NCBI GenBank assembly: GCA_950295325.1
Contig: OX485807.1
Span: 14,163,001 to 14,227,000 of the forward strand
Length of the DNA stretch: 64,000 bases
Direction: 5' to 3'
Origin: Polytrichum commune
Lineage: Eukaryota; Streptophyta; Polytrichopsida; Polytrichales; Polytrichaceae
How positions within the stretch are numbered: the first letter of the stretch is position 1; every line of letters begins with the position of its first letter. The position numbers and the translations under genes are program-made. Under the pieces are notes generated by a model. The model saw only the letters and a program-made list of their open reading frames with translations, did not search any database and was not told the DNA's origin. Below, one piece after another: positions 38,418-50,800 of the stretch.

Positions 38418-41400
38418 CTGCACACATCCATCGTCATTCAAGCAAATTCAATTTGATTTAGTGATTGAGGAAGTTATTATTCACATTGATCAATCTGAAA
38501 TATCGTAAATCGGGAGTGGCAGTCTGTACGAACCAACCTGTACACTGGTTCCTTGGAGGCAAGGGTTTAGGCATCCAACAAGGAACGAGTGTATGGATCG
38601 GTTCGCCCAAATCCAGTATGTACATGCTTGATTAGTACACCAAATGATTCTATTAGTGTGGGTGGGAGATTAGTCTGGAAATAGTTGATGTGAGGTTGGA
38701 AATTAAATGGGCCCAAGACCGGGGATCGTCCTTGAGATTTCCAACGAACACCTTGCGTTTAGGTCAAGGACAAAAGAAGCACATAAACTAAAATAGTCAT
38801 CACTCACTCAATTTTCTACAAAACAATCAATGTGGTTCACAATCCATTAAATGTAAAGATTTAATGTATCATGTAGCCACCATATTATGGTGTTGGTTCT
38901 TCTACGAGTTGGACTAGGTTTTTGTGTGATTCCATAACATGCATCCTAATTCACAATAATTAGAGGGCCCCTGAAAACTATTGGCTTCTTTCAAAGGTGA
39001 ACACCTCCAATAAGCGTGGACAATCCAACTTGCACTTATCTCCCCCAAGAGAAAAACAAAAAAAACAAAAAAAAAACCCTAGGTTCACATATGGTTAAAT
39101 TGAAAATATCCTCTTCACCCAGATAACCCCCACTATGACTAGGTGGGCCATAGACATGTGTAGAGATGCACCGGAAAATCATCCATCCAAGCTCTATTGT
39201 GACTTTAGGCTGCTTAGTTCCTTGCAAATCCCATGAAATTTGGGTTAAGGCCTTGGATTGAAGTCAATGACGGGCCCGTAACTTACATACTTTATTAATG
39301 ATATCGTAGAACCCACTTGACTAGATCTATCAAAATTGTAATACTAGTCAAATATGGATATTTGATGGTTAATTCAAGGTGAGATAATCTTTGAATACTA
39401 TATTTAATAAAATGGGGTCAATACCGTTCCACCACATATTGACACTACAATGAAGGTTCTTGGATGGTTTATAGACTTGAATGATGTTGGAAAACAACAT
39501 CTTCACATATGCTCATACTTTATCAGTATCAAAAAAGAAGAGAGTGAAAACCTCATTGTAGAGACCCGAATAGTGTTAAGAAAAATACATAATAAATAAA
39601 ACAATACCATTCCAACACTAGTTGAACCCTTAAAGGCGAAGAAGGACAAGGGAAGGACTCTATTGACCAAGTAGCCACCGATACCCGACTATACTAGGGT
39701 ACACGTTTACATTACAATGTGTTGATTTGGAACATGTGGATGGTTAAAATTATGTGTTGACAATCGTAACTTCACAAAGATGCCATCTGTACACGGGGAG
39801 GTCACTTCATTGTCAAGTTGACACCACGTGTGGACAAAGTTTGCTACCCCTATATTACATGCCATATATAATTTTAAAATTTATGATATTTTTTCTACAT
39901 ATACATAACCATTGATAGTATCTTTTGTATACTTTTTTGAAATTTTTGGTCATCTTTATTTTTTTTAGTAATTGTTTTAGTTCAATTTTGTGTCATTCTA
40001 GTTAGAAACGGTATGTTTTATGAAAAAAACAAATCATCAAATTTAGTTACGAATTTTTGAATATGTCATAGGTACTGTGTATATCTACTCATGAAAAAAA
40101 ATTGATAAAAATTTGACCCATTTTGGTGGTGCAACTTACCAAAAGAAGATTTTTTTTGGTCGCACGTGGTGTTCAACTTGACAAAGGAGTGATCTACCCG
40201 TGCATCTGTATGATGAAATCCACCACTAGAGATATACCCAAATATAGATTGTCTTCAATAATATGTTGAAGAACTTCAGGTAGATTTCGTTGTGGCCTTC
40301 AAATTTAGAGGTTAACAAGCCACCCTTTTAGGCGTGAGTTGAGAATTAACGTGGGATCTAGACTCTAGAGAATGAGTGTGGCCCAAACTCATAGGAGCAC
40401 AGTTTAGTGTGTGTACCTTCCGGTGCCAAAACGCAACCTTTGTTGTCCAAGCTCCACAGCTTCTGAACCAGGAACTGAGATCCGCCCACCCCGAACTGAT
40501 TGAAAGACACGTTTGTAACAGGATCTTTGAGCGAGCGCGGGTGGTCTCCGGCTACAAAGTTTTACAAGTGAAGACGTTGGATGTGTTGAAGTCAGGGTAC
40601 AAAATGGGGAGTTGGCAGTAATACCATTCCCCGGCCACATAGTTGTATTGGCAGAGGTCTGCGGTCTCGCTGTTTTCGCTAGTATTGTACCAGTAGGCGG
40701 GCATGGAAAAAGGGTAAGGATCGGCCGAAAGCTCCAGCAGCTCGTGCATGATGACACTGATCATGGAGTCGAGAGTGCCGTTTGGTGACACGGCCGCGTT
40801 CGGTGGAGTCCCTGGAATCAGGCCGGGGCGAAATACGTTGCAGGTCGCGTAGATGTTGTTCGCCGTCGGCAAGGGGACGAAGGAATACACCAAATTGTTG
40901 AGAGTGCTGTTGCACTCTGCAGTCAGGACATTGAATAGTTAACAACCACTGACAAATGTCATAGCGTCTCTGTCCTTCCCAAGGACGTCGTTGGTACTTA
41001 GGGGCTTTACCCTTGTTATATAGATTATGGCCCTTTCCCATCCGGTCTTAAGTAAAAGTGGCAGTGTTTGATTTGAAAAACAAAACTAAAAACTAAAAAA
41101 AAGACGCCCTCCCATTTCCAGAGCTAGGTTTGCATCTAACAGAAAAGCTTGGATTCTGCAAACTTTTCTAGTTATTTAGGACCTAAAAGTAACCGAGTCT
41201 GTACAATTGTTGTTTGTTTTAGACTGAATGTAGGGAGCAAAAAATGTCATGGGAGTCTTTGAGGCGACAATAACCAAAACCAACGCTTACAGGATGACGG
41301 CCCATGGGAGAGGAGCAACAAGACCAAGCTCTAGCCCTGCACACATGATACGTTTTGCTAAGCCATTCGCCATTGTGGTTCCCACCACCTGGATGGGGCG

Positions 41401-44400
41401 AGTGGTGGCGAAGGTGAACATATGGCTGTGGTGGTAAAGAGTAAATTTTGGTTAATACGTCTCACCACTTTCACCATATTCATCAGCTTCAGACTCCACG
41501 GTGTGAGGCGAAAGTGAAGACATATGCCTTCATGTGCGAGGCCTATCTATCTACATGGAACTTGGCAACAAAGTAGCAGGCCCCTGTAGCATCTGGAGAA
41601 GTTGATTAGGGCCAAGTTCCATGTGCCGGTCCCGGTCCGTTTTTTAAATGGGTGAGAAACGGGTGACATCATCCAAAAAATGGGTGATGTCACCCATTTT
41701 ATGGAGGGGTACTTCTATGTGGGGTGCCGGTTTTTTTCGATTTCCTACTTTCTAACTAAATTTGGTGAGTGATAAGACATGACACTTTATGAAGGTCACC
41801 GGCAATGAAGGTCATCTAGATTCTAAAAACATCATAAAATACATGGTTCCCTAGGAGTACTCCTCAAAAGAAGGGACTAGAAGAACAAAGTGGCCTTTAG
41901 TATCCAAGAGTGTACCCTAGGTGACCGGCTGATCCGGTCACTGGAGCTTTCTAACCGGCACATGCCCTTCTTGTGACCGTTAGGACCGCCGGTCCTTTGG
42001 GACCCGTTCTTGCACAACACAAAATGTGGGACACCCATCCATGGGGGGCACCGGTCCTTGGGTGAGAAGGATGGGCACATGGCACCACCCTCTTTTCACC
42101 GGCCCACCCATTTATTTTGAAAAAAACAGACCAAGACTGGCACATGGAACTTGGCCCTTAGTAGCATGGGTCTTAGAGCATGCCAGCTCACATGCAAATC
42201 ATGCTCAGCCTACATAAACATTTATGTGTGAACAACCAGCAGATAAAAGCAAAACTCTCTCTTAAAGCAACCACTTTACGATCAGTTGGGAATGGGCCCA
42301 TAGCGTATTACCCATATTCATCTGCAAGTCATACGATTAGGTGGGTTATGCACCCCTTCCCACCTGATTTTTGCATAACTTCACTTAGCCTAAAAGTTCA
42401 TGATAAAACCATGGCTTCCACACCATTGTTACTATCTAGTCCCGAGCCCAGTTGACAAAGGACGTGGCATGGTCTAAAAATAGATTTGTTAAGCCTTACA
42501 TACCAACCTTCCCAACGGTACCTAAAGATGAGGCAAGAATGTAGGACCTTTAAGAGTGTCGTCGATTAATAGCTTTTAATTTTAGTATCAAAGAGGATGA
42601 GAGCTCCCACAACAAAAATTGATGGTAAGGTAAATGATTGGTAACACATTTGGCCTTGCTTCCAAAAAGTATCCAACATAACATTGCTTGGTAAATAAAA
42701 CAATGAACATGTGTTAATGAGAACTACTTAACTAGGACCTACTTGAAAATCTCCATAGCAAGTAGCTTGTAGGTGCATCGAGATAGCCAGGGTGCCTCCA
42801 CCATAACCAAGAGAGTTATACCCAATTTTTGGAAAAAGACTTTGATTATTTGGTAAAGCCAAGTATGAAGATGGACCTTTATCCATTTACCTTCAAAGAG
42901 AGAGAATTATTGTATACAAGCGTACCTCAACATAAAGATTTGACCCCCTATGTTGTGGATTCATCTCTAACGACCTCAACTTGACAAAATCAGGGTCTTT
43001 AAACTAATTCCTCCTTCATGTATCAAGATTCTTTTTTCTTTTTTCTTTTTTTAACCTCCAAGAGACTGCACACTATTTGAGGTACGCTCATATACAATCT
43101 CTCTCTCTCTCTCACACACGTATGGAAATCAATCAATTTAATTCATTTATTCAGCCATTCTGGCATACCTGAGACACCTGTCACCGTGGAGTTGATGGAT
43201 ACGCAGCGGCTTAAATGGTAACCACAGAAAGGCAGGAACTTTTCCAAATAAGTGACGTCGGAGCCTGTGAGGACGAAGTAAACGCCTTGGGCATAATCTT
43301 CGGGTAGGTTGCCGCGAATAATTTCACCTAGAATGATCAGGAGTGGGTCGACAGACGAGTTGATAGTCTTGATAGGCTGGCCGGCGTCAACCTCCTGCAC
43401 CACGGTGACGTTGTTCGTAACGTATGCGGGTCGAGCCTGGCCGGGCACTCGCTGCTTGTATTTTGTCATCACCGTCCAGAGCTTGCTCAGATTGGGGAAG
43501 TCGGTGATGGGCACAGCCGGTGTGAGCGATGTCAGAGCCGTTCTTATGACGTTCTTCTCAGTCGCCGCCCACGCACCATACCATATGATGTAAAGGTGGA
43601 TTGGTTTCGACAGAACCTGCCATGCCGCACCACCCACAGCGTGACATTCGCTATGAGATTCAGATAGATACAGTATAAACGCCGGCTTCCGGAAGAGGAA
43701 GCATGAACGAAGTGCCTCTTCAACAGCAGCATATATAGGTTACTTCCCGTAGACATGAAGGAAGAGCAGCTTCTTCCCCGCCTTGTAACAACCTCAGAGA
43801 TTCTTTTTCCTTTTCTTTTTGTTATCTTGAGGAGATTATAATGCACAACCTTGGTGTTAGCGGGATTTCCCTGAAACCGGTTGGTACGGGAATTGCCGCC
43901 GTAATCACTACATTCTACCCGATTCAGTAGCCTAGATCCCGATATGGTAGTAGGTGGCAAAAATCTCTAAGGTTTTTACAAAAAATAAGTCACTTTCGCT
44001 CGGGATTTCCTAAGTTCTCGCTTCCTGCACACTCGGCTCCGTCCTCGTGCAAGGGAGCCTCAATTCAAGGATGTCCCTTGTTAAAGAGATTTATCCTATA
44101 CTTCGGCGACTAGTTATTGTCCTTGAAATGTGAATGCAAAGTCTCTTCGCCGGCAAGCTAAGTTACAATCCTGAAACATAAATGAAGAACCTCTTCGCCT
44201 GCAGACTAGGCTAGTCTCGTAAGACATGGATGAAGCATCTCTTCGTGTACATGCTATTGTTCTTATAAACGTCTTTTCGTGTACACGCTAGTGCCCCCAA
44301 ACTTGAATGATACAAGAGTCTTTTCATCCGCAGGCTACGACTAAATAAGGCCTCTTCGTCGGGGGCCGGGCTCGGCTAAATCTTATTTGCACCACAAGAC

Positions 44401-44962
44401 GTATTTGGAGCACCGCAAGAGTTGGCCGGTGGGTCAGTTGTGACCGATGAAGGTATGGGTTCGAAACCCCAAGAAGCCCCTTGAAAGAAAAGCTAGCGAA
44501 ACAAAGAAAACATTTCATCTCAATTCCTGAAAGTTGATTGAGACAAGTAAGAGACTTACCCGCTAGCTATGCATCTTTGAGGCTTTATTGAAAATTTAAC
44601 ATAAATTCTTTGCTAGTTAATGGCTGTCACTTCGTTGAGAGGAGGTGCTGATCACTATCTAAAACATCCATCAATACAAGTCACGGGTTTAGCTGGTTGT
44701 ATTTTCATGAACTCACCGGACCACCTTGGGACTTGAAGTTGATAATGGGTGGCCTGTATCTGGCAGCCATTTGCAGCGCCGTCAGGTTCGTCGCTGCGGA
44801 ACTGAGAAATCGTGGACCGCCATGTCGGTGAGGCGAATTTGCAACGTCAATGTCAACTAATTGCTGTGCATAGGCGAGTGCCAATCCTGTACAGCTGGTG
44901 AGCAGGATGAGCGATATCAGAGCCACTGTCGACACGATCCATGGCGGTGAATGTTGTCCCAT
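38053..44962 (-). CDS. EXORDIUM/PHI-1-like secreted protein with C-terminal CUB domain, frameshifted
   Basis: Minus-strand exons are 44962-44717, 43616-43169, 40916-40417 and 38417-38053. Exon 1 gives a signal peptide (WIVSTVALISLILLTSC; an upstream Met lies at 44998) and the family's HGGP-type start (YRPPIINFKSQGGP). Exon 2 continues LYIIWYGAW and VYFVLTGSDVTY. Exon 3 has IMHELLELSADPYP and ETADLCQYNY, matching the EXO HELAELA..NP and ADLC blocks, then FNQFGVGGSQFLVQKLW near its end. Exon 4 is a CUB domain: NCTWQIKYF, YDALDYIRVW, SAGFSMTFTG. The exon 3 donor (GAAG/GTACAC) and exon 4 acceptor (GCAG/AAGC) match in phase, giving ..LAPEEACPA... One defect: a stop at 40552-40554 and a one-base frame change between ETADLC and FNQFG, so the copy is disrupted, or a very short 41-nt intron removes the fault. 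EXO proteins act in the apoplast in growth control. Confidence 0.75.
38529..38613 (-). mobile_element. 85-bp foldback mini-element, copy A, in EXO-CUB intron 3
   Basis: Flanked by the 9-bp near-repeat 'cagtctgta' (38520-38528) and 'cagtatgta' (38614-38622). Read on the minus strand it begins GATTTGGGCGAACCGA and ends TTGGTTCG, its arms pairing as an imperfect hairpin through 'actcgttccttg' and 'caaggaaccagt'. A second copy in opposite orientation lies at 53367-53459. A 9-bp duplication and a G-initial inverted repeat suggest Mutator-type (MULE) mobilisation. Confidence 0.7.
39792..40202. mobile_element. 411-bp MITE with 8-bp target duplication in EXO-CUB intron 3
   Basis: The perfect direct repeat 'catctgta' flanks it at 39784-39791 and 40203-40210. 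The inverted ends run about 45 bp: CACGGGGAGGTCACTTC...GTCAAGTTGACACCACGTG on the left against CACGGGTAGATCACTCC...GTCAAGTTGAACACCACGTG on the right (reverse-complemented). The interior is AT-rich and non-coding. An 8-bp duplication with CA-type ends points to hAT, although the inverted repeats are long for that group. Confidence 0.82.
41609..42157. mobile_element. 549-bp Tourist-like (PIF/Harbinger) MITE in EXO-CUB intron 2
   Basis: Flanked by TTA on both sides (41606-41608 and 42158-42160). The first 19 bases GGGCCAAGTTCCATGTGCC are perfectly inverted at the other end, and similarity continues through 'ggtccgttttttaaatgggtg'. A TTA target duplication with GGGCC-type ends is the signature of Tourist/PIF-Harbinger MITEs. 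No transposase is encoded. An internal palindrome 'gggtgacatcatcc..aaatgggtgatgtcaccc' sits near 41655-41696. Confidence 0.85.
44060..44370 (+). repeat. Degenerate short tandem repeat in EXO-CUB intron 1
   Basis: The phrase '(t)ctcttcg(c/t)(c/g)..(g)ca(g)(g/a)cta' recurs at about 44145, 44191, 44240, 44274 and 44310, separated by variants of 'aaacatgaatgaa'. Unit length varies at roughly 35-55 bp. A related 'aggcgaagaggctcctcattcatg' lies inverted near 45131 upstream of the gene. Confidence 0.5.
44415..44485 (+). repeat. tRNA-like pol III promoter relic (possible SINE head)
   Basis: A perfect B-box match GGTTCGAAACC lies at 44458-44468, preceded about 35 bp upstream by 'ttggccggtgggtcag', a plausible degenerate A box. 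The flanks cannot pair as an acceptor stem, so it is not a functional tRNA. A SINE or tRNA fossil in the intron is likely. Confidence 0.35.
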
Positions 44963-45114
44963 CTTCTGTAGAATCCTGCAGAATGACTCTCCGAACACAA
45001 GTTAGGCAAGCAAGAGTGTTTTGGGAATGAAACAGAATTGCTTCATTTTTCTCACAAAAAAATAAGAATAAAATCTGACAGACCACTTGTCAAACGTACG
45101 AACATCAGAGCAAA

Positions 45115-45127
45115 CCCATATATACAG
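45115..45127 (-). promoter_or_regulatory. Candidate TATA box of the EXO-CUB gene
   Basis: 'tatatatg' on the minus strand lies about 120-160 bp upstream of the two candidate start codons (44998 and 44962). Distance and sequence suit a plant TATA element with a short leader, but AT-rich background makes chance matches common. Confidence 0.3.
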
Positions 45128-46975
45128 TATAGGCGAAGAGGCTCCTCATTCATGCTTGGTCCGCAGGGAGCCGGCGTTTATATCTATTTATCTGGGAGCT
45201 AGTTTGTAAACGAAAAATATTTTCGAATTCCTCTCAACACGATCAATGCGCCAAGCCCGCCGCAAGGATTTTCTTGGGAAGAAGATTCTCAAGGAGACTA
45301 ATGTCAAAATGCAATTTTTTTGGTGAGAACTTAGGATTTCTTGATGTAATTCCATTAGTTCTGCGTTTTTGTGTGAACCCAGGATGCAAAAATCTGCCTC
45401 TTCTGATCTGACAACTTAGGCCCTCAAGATCTATTCCTCTGTCCCCTCAATATCTAGGAAAATGGTAGCTTTACCACATCCAGCAGTGGTACCATCTACG
45501 AACACCCTAGATACTGGACAGAAGTGATGAAGCATACGATGATTATAGCTCACTCAATCACACAAATTCCTGACGAATTCAACCATTCTGACCTCTCCTT
45601 GAGTGAACAACTTCAATCAAACACCAACTCCAAATCCTAGACTGGATACAACGAAGAAATGAGGGATGCATATCAAAGTCTGTGTTTGGGGGTTGTTTGG
45701 ATCAGTTTTCATCACCCTGGAATTCGCTTCTGAATTGTGCTCGTCCCGGTTCTAAGTCGATGGGGATACTCGAGATTTAAAATTCAATTGCCTGCAGGAG
45801 TAACCCTTTATTGCTACCGAGAGTCCCCACAGGAAGAAAAAAAAAGCCACCGTGGAGCCACTTCGTGTCTTGGTTGGGGCCCGTCCTAGTGGGTATGGAG
45901 ATTCTTTAATGTTTCAAGAATATGAAGGCAAGTTTCATTCAATTTTATTTTGAATTGAAGGAGAATGTTGTTTTAAAGTTCATTTTTGAAGCTCATACAA
46001 ATTGGAGGAAGAAAATTTGTAATGTTCATGTCTTGGGTGTTGTCCATTGCAAAGATCGATGATTTTTAGTGTGGACATCACCCAAAATCAAACGTGTGTC
46101 AAAATTGGAATTCAAGTACATTGTGAGAGACACTCATCATTTGGTCAATGAGCTTTGACCACCTCTAAAATAGGCATATGAGTTTCAAACTTGGAAATTT
46201 AAATTCTCATATATGTGTATTTTAAATATGCAAGTGCCTCTAATTTTATTGAACTTCCTTATCCATCATGTCATCCAAATTTGGACAAAAAAATCACTAG
46301 CCACCTCAACTTGGGTACTTCAACTTTGCAACCATCAGATCATCTCAAATTTTTGTTGAAACAAAGATATTTTTCTTCCTATATTTTCATAATAAGATTT
46401 GCTTTCCAAGTGGCTAGTCAATAAATGTATTAATGATAATGAATTGAATTGCCTTCATATGGTATGAAAGTTCCAAGTTCATTGGAATGCATCCTGTAGC
46501 CAAAAAGGTTCAACTTGCCTGCCTAGAACTCTTCAAGTTCTGAGGCTCTGAAATTTTAAGTGAGTGTCCACTACCAGCTCCCGAATATATATCCCCACAA
46601 ATATATACGCAAACAATCCAAATGTGCATTAGGATTTGTACTACATTGGCACATTAAATTTTGTCTATTAGATGTTTCTTTTTATTGGACAGGTGCCATA
46701 CTTGTCAACCATCACAGTTACATGTGTCAATATTCTTACTGATTATATGGAGTAGTGAGTGTACATGTACGCCTCAAATTGAGGAAAAGGATGATTGATT
46801 CATCAACATACTTTCCATCCACTGGACTAGTGGACTAATAGGCTAGACACAGGAAGGCTGAAGCTGGGTAAGCCTCTAACCACACCACTTACAACACTAT
46901 TATATAAGGTCACAAGTTAGCAGCACGTGAACCACACCAGTGTGACCATTCATTTCTGCTGATATTGGTCGATTT
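45128..46975. other. Intergenic DNA upstream of the EXO-CUB gene
   Basis: No gene recognised on either strand. Contains an A-rich run at about 45837 and otherwise unremarkable AT-rich sequence. Confidence 0.4.
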
Positions 46976-46979
46976 AGTG

Positions 46980-47130
46980 TCGGAATCACTGTGATCAGGC
47001 TCCAAACATTCCTTTAGTGTGTTCACCTCAAAATGAGGAAAACAAGGGTTGACTAAATCAGAATCACTGTGATCAGGCTCCAAACATCTCCTCTAGTGTG
47101 TTCACCTCAGTGAGGAAAATGGTAGTTGAC
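46980..47130 (+). repeat. Tandem duplication, 78-bp unit
   Basis: 'gaatcactgtgatcaggctccaaacat' begins at 46983 and again at 47061. Both copies continue 'tagtgtgttcacctca' and 'gaggaaaa' and end near 'gttgac'. The copies are nearly identical, so the duplication is recent. 'gaatcactgtgatc' contains a small palindrome. Confidence 0.75.
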
Positions 47131-47869
47131 AAAATGCACACCTTGATATTTTACTTATTGACACCAGTGACTAGGCCAGACCAAGCCTATTTGAGTCTGG
47201 ATGTTCCTTGCTATGTACTTTGAAAGAAACTATGGAGTCGAGACAACTCAATTTTCAGGGATATGCCAAATGCTCTAGAATCATAAGGTGTCCACAAAGT
47301 CCACAAGTGTCAAGGCGGTGTTGACAATTGGCATTTTCACATCCCAACCAACGAGTCATGTACATTGATCCTTGGAATAAAATATTAACACCAAAAAGTA
47401 GGTGTTTGAATAAGGAGGCTGTTTGAAACATGAAACATGCTCCAACATTGAACAGCAATTAATCCGCAAGTTTTGTATGCAAGATACCAGCCAGTTCATC
47501 TCTTTAGATTCCAAGTTATCATGCTTTGCAGCCAGAGGTTACATCGTGCATGTGCAATGCACACCATGTCAACAATTTCCTGGTGCACTATTTTGGAGAT
47601 GATTTAACCCGAACTAGTGTAAGTTGCTCCCAATCACAAGTCCATGTGAACAGGCAAACTGTACAGATAGATTGGAAATCAGTTCAACACAAAGGAGTTG
47701 TGAATGTCATCTCCATACTGCATCTGAGCAGTATATATTAAGGTCAAACACCCAAAGCATTGAAAGCATTCAACTGCCACTACCCTTGCATTTCTCCAGC
47801 TATATCTATACACAAAATGCTACAGTCCAGTTTCTTGGAGCTTATTGAGATTACATACATATGCTCCAA

Positions 47870-50800
47870 TCACCGACTCGAAAACAATTGGTAAGGGGCA
47901 GTTTGAATATCCGAAAAACTTTTCTTGAGATCATTGTGTTGACCATGCCGTTTGTCCATTACTTGTTTGATGGACTCGGCACACTTCAGTGATAGCATAT
48001 CGGAGTTGCACTCCATTGCTGCTGACAGAAGCTTGATCCAATTATCTGGCAAGTGAAACAGGAAACAAAATCAGCCATCGTGAAGAACTCTTTGGTCAAT
48101 TAAGGGCCACTTTACACTAAGGCCCAGGGCCATGACCATGAAATTGTGTGGGCCATCCGAAGGCCATACCATGGAAAATTAAAAGCGAATTTTGTGCGGT
48201 CACAGGCCTTCAAGTCTAGGGTAGAGAAGTCTAGGGTAGAGACATATGCAATTGGGCTCACAACTAAATGGCAATTTTCCTTGACTCCCCGGCAGCATGG
48301 ATTCTCTTATTTCCTAACATACGAAGTACACATTCCTTGCATAGGAAAATTCTCATCACCAGGGATGATTGCTAAATCTAAAAATCATGGGAAGCATGCC
48401 ATTGCAGGGTTATTGTACATGAAAACTTTTGTACAGGGTCTTCAGAACCAGGTAGAAACAAATGCTTAGATCACCTAATACCAGCAAACAATCATTCAAC
48501 TTTAATAATTTTGATCATGTCAAGGTCTCATGTATTTCACCAAAGTTGTACTCAACATACCTTGAGTAGCATGAACGGAGTCCTCACAAAGCCAAGTCAA
48601 GCACTTGATGCCGTACTGTCACAAAAACAGAATAAGAGTGAGTGCAGCGTTAAGGATTAGATACATAAACTTCATGAAGCACAAAATATTGAGTATGACT
48701 CATATTGCACCAGATACCAAAACCATTATTGAAAGTAGCTTCATTAGCCAATTGGCATATTCCTGAGGGTGCAGGACCAGTCCAATGATATAAATCCTTT
48801 CCAATTTCCCTTGACAACTTGCACAGGACCCAAGATTTAGGCGTCCTAACAAACTATATACTATGTAGATTTGTTAGGTCTTGAAAAAAGGCCTGCTGGA
48901 TGAGATGCTAACCTTGTGAGCAGCAAGTAGAAGATCAAGGCCCCTACTTTCCAGAAACTGTGCCTCAACCTTGCCAGTGTACAGAAAATGCATAATGGCC
49001 TTCACTACATTGAATGAGGCATCCTTGAAGTCCAATCTATTAGAAGATTGCATCTCTGCATTGTCAACGTTGTGCTTCAAGTTCTGCAGGAGACAAAATA
49101 ATAAAATATAGAATAAATAAAAATTCTAATCTCTATTAATGATATTATGCAAAATCAACCAGAACACCTTAAACTGACTACATATTGTGAACATTATTGC
49201 TCCTTGTGTCAGCTAGTGTCTGCAACTAACAAGCGCACAACTTTCCAGCAAGGGAGATGGCATCAGACAAATACACAACCACCCATCTGTACAAAGTCCA
49301 ATCACTCCATACCAAATTGGACATATCATACATGGTCCATCACTTAGGGCAATAAATTTATTTACCTTTGATGCTCCAGTGAGAAGGAGCTTGAGCACAT
49401 TGAGGTGTTTTCCTTCTGACCAGACTTCGATCATCTCATGCTTCCCACTCTCAAAGACTGCAGCCCAGTTTTTCTGAATTACAGAAATCGGTGACCGTGC
49501 AGACCTAAGTTCCTGTTTGCTGCTTAAGTGCTTGATCGTGGCATCAGCCAAAACCCTCAGCATGTCATCCCAATGACGATATTCCCAGCCTGCAATCAAG
49601 AGAGGAGCACCACTATTAAAAACCAGGTAGAGTACCAATCATCAATGGGGAAGAATTGATCACACATAAATTGGTCCTTCCATGTGTATACTTGAACCAC
49701 CCTCATTGCTCTATAAACACCAAAGTCTTTTTGTTGGCAAATCAAGCTTCCCTTTTCTACCATGATGGGTTATATCATCTCTATCAGGTTACAACTAAAA
49801 CATTATATGGCAAGCCAGGAGCACCATTATCAACAACGCTGGAGAGTACCACTTGTCAATGGGGAAGAATTGATCGGCCATAAGTTGGCCCTCCCGTATG
49901 TATACTTGAAGCACATGTTTATAAAGCAACCTAATTGCATAATAATCACCAGTCTTTGTTGGCGAATTGAGCCTCCCTATACTAACATGATGGGTTGCAT
50001 CATCTCTCTTATGTAATCACTTGGATATAATCTTCTCTAATGCTGGCTTGACAGCATTATCACAACATGCTCCTTGAGCCTAATCTCACTTGAGGCCATA
50101 AGCAAGAGATTCAAACTGCTACTCTCTCCTGTCATTTTCATCAACCACCTATATTTAAGTGGTATATAGCAACGCGTGCAGTTGAGAACCAACACAAAAA
50201 AGATACATGTTACAATGAGGTTGTATTGTGTGCTCAAATCATGTTAACCTCTCTAGCTCCAATAGTTAACACAAGTGGGAGGAGGGCCTATGTGATCACT
50301 TAAAGAGAATGAAATTCTTGCTTAGACCTCTTATCACTTCGGCATCTCGTGAAACTCCATTTCTCAAACTTGAAACGACAAGCTTCATGATTCATCATAA
50401 TTTCTAACCGGGACAAGCCAAATCCTGCCCCAACAGCCGAAGCTGTTGGAGTTGGAAGTGCCCACTATAGGGCCACATACATGATGCCTTCAGAATTTCC
50501 CAGGATGCTTTCAAGGGGAAATAATAGGAGTGAACAAGACGGTTATTATCGCTGTATACATACCTCTCAAGTAAAGAGTGGACTTTAGCTCCAATGCGAC
50601 GAGCAGGGGAGTCTTCTGGTCCAAGCTGATCTTCTTTGTCTCCATGGGGAAATCTGGAAAGAAGGCATCATTTTTGCCATGGCGAATGATAGAAATTTTA
50701 TGTGCACTCGGTGGCACGGCAGCCTTCAGCGAGATGTCGGCACCATGAGCGAGGAGAAAGTTGATCACCTCAAGGCTTCGAACCTCCTCATACTTGTACA

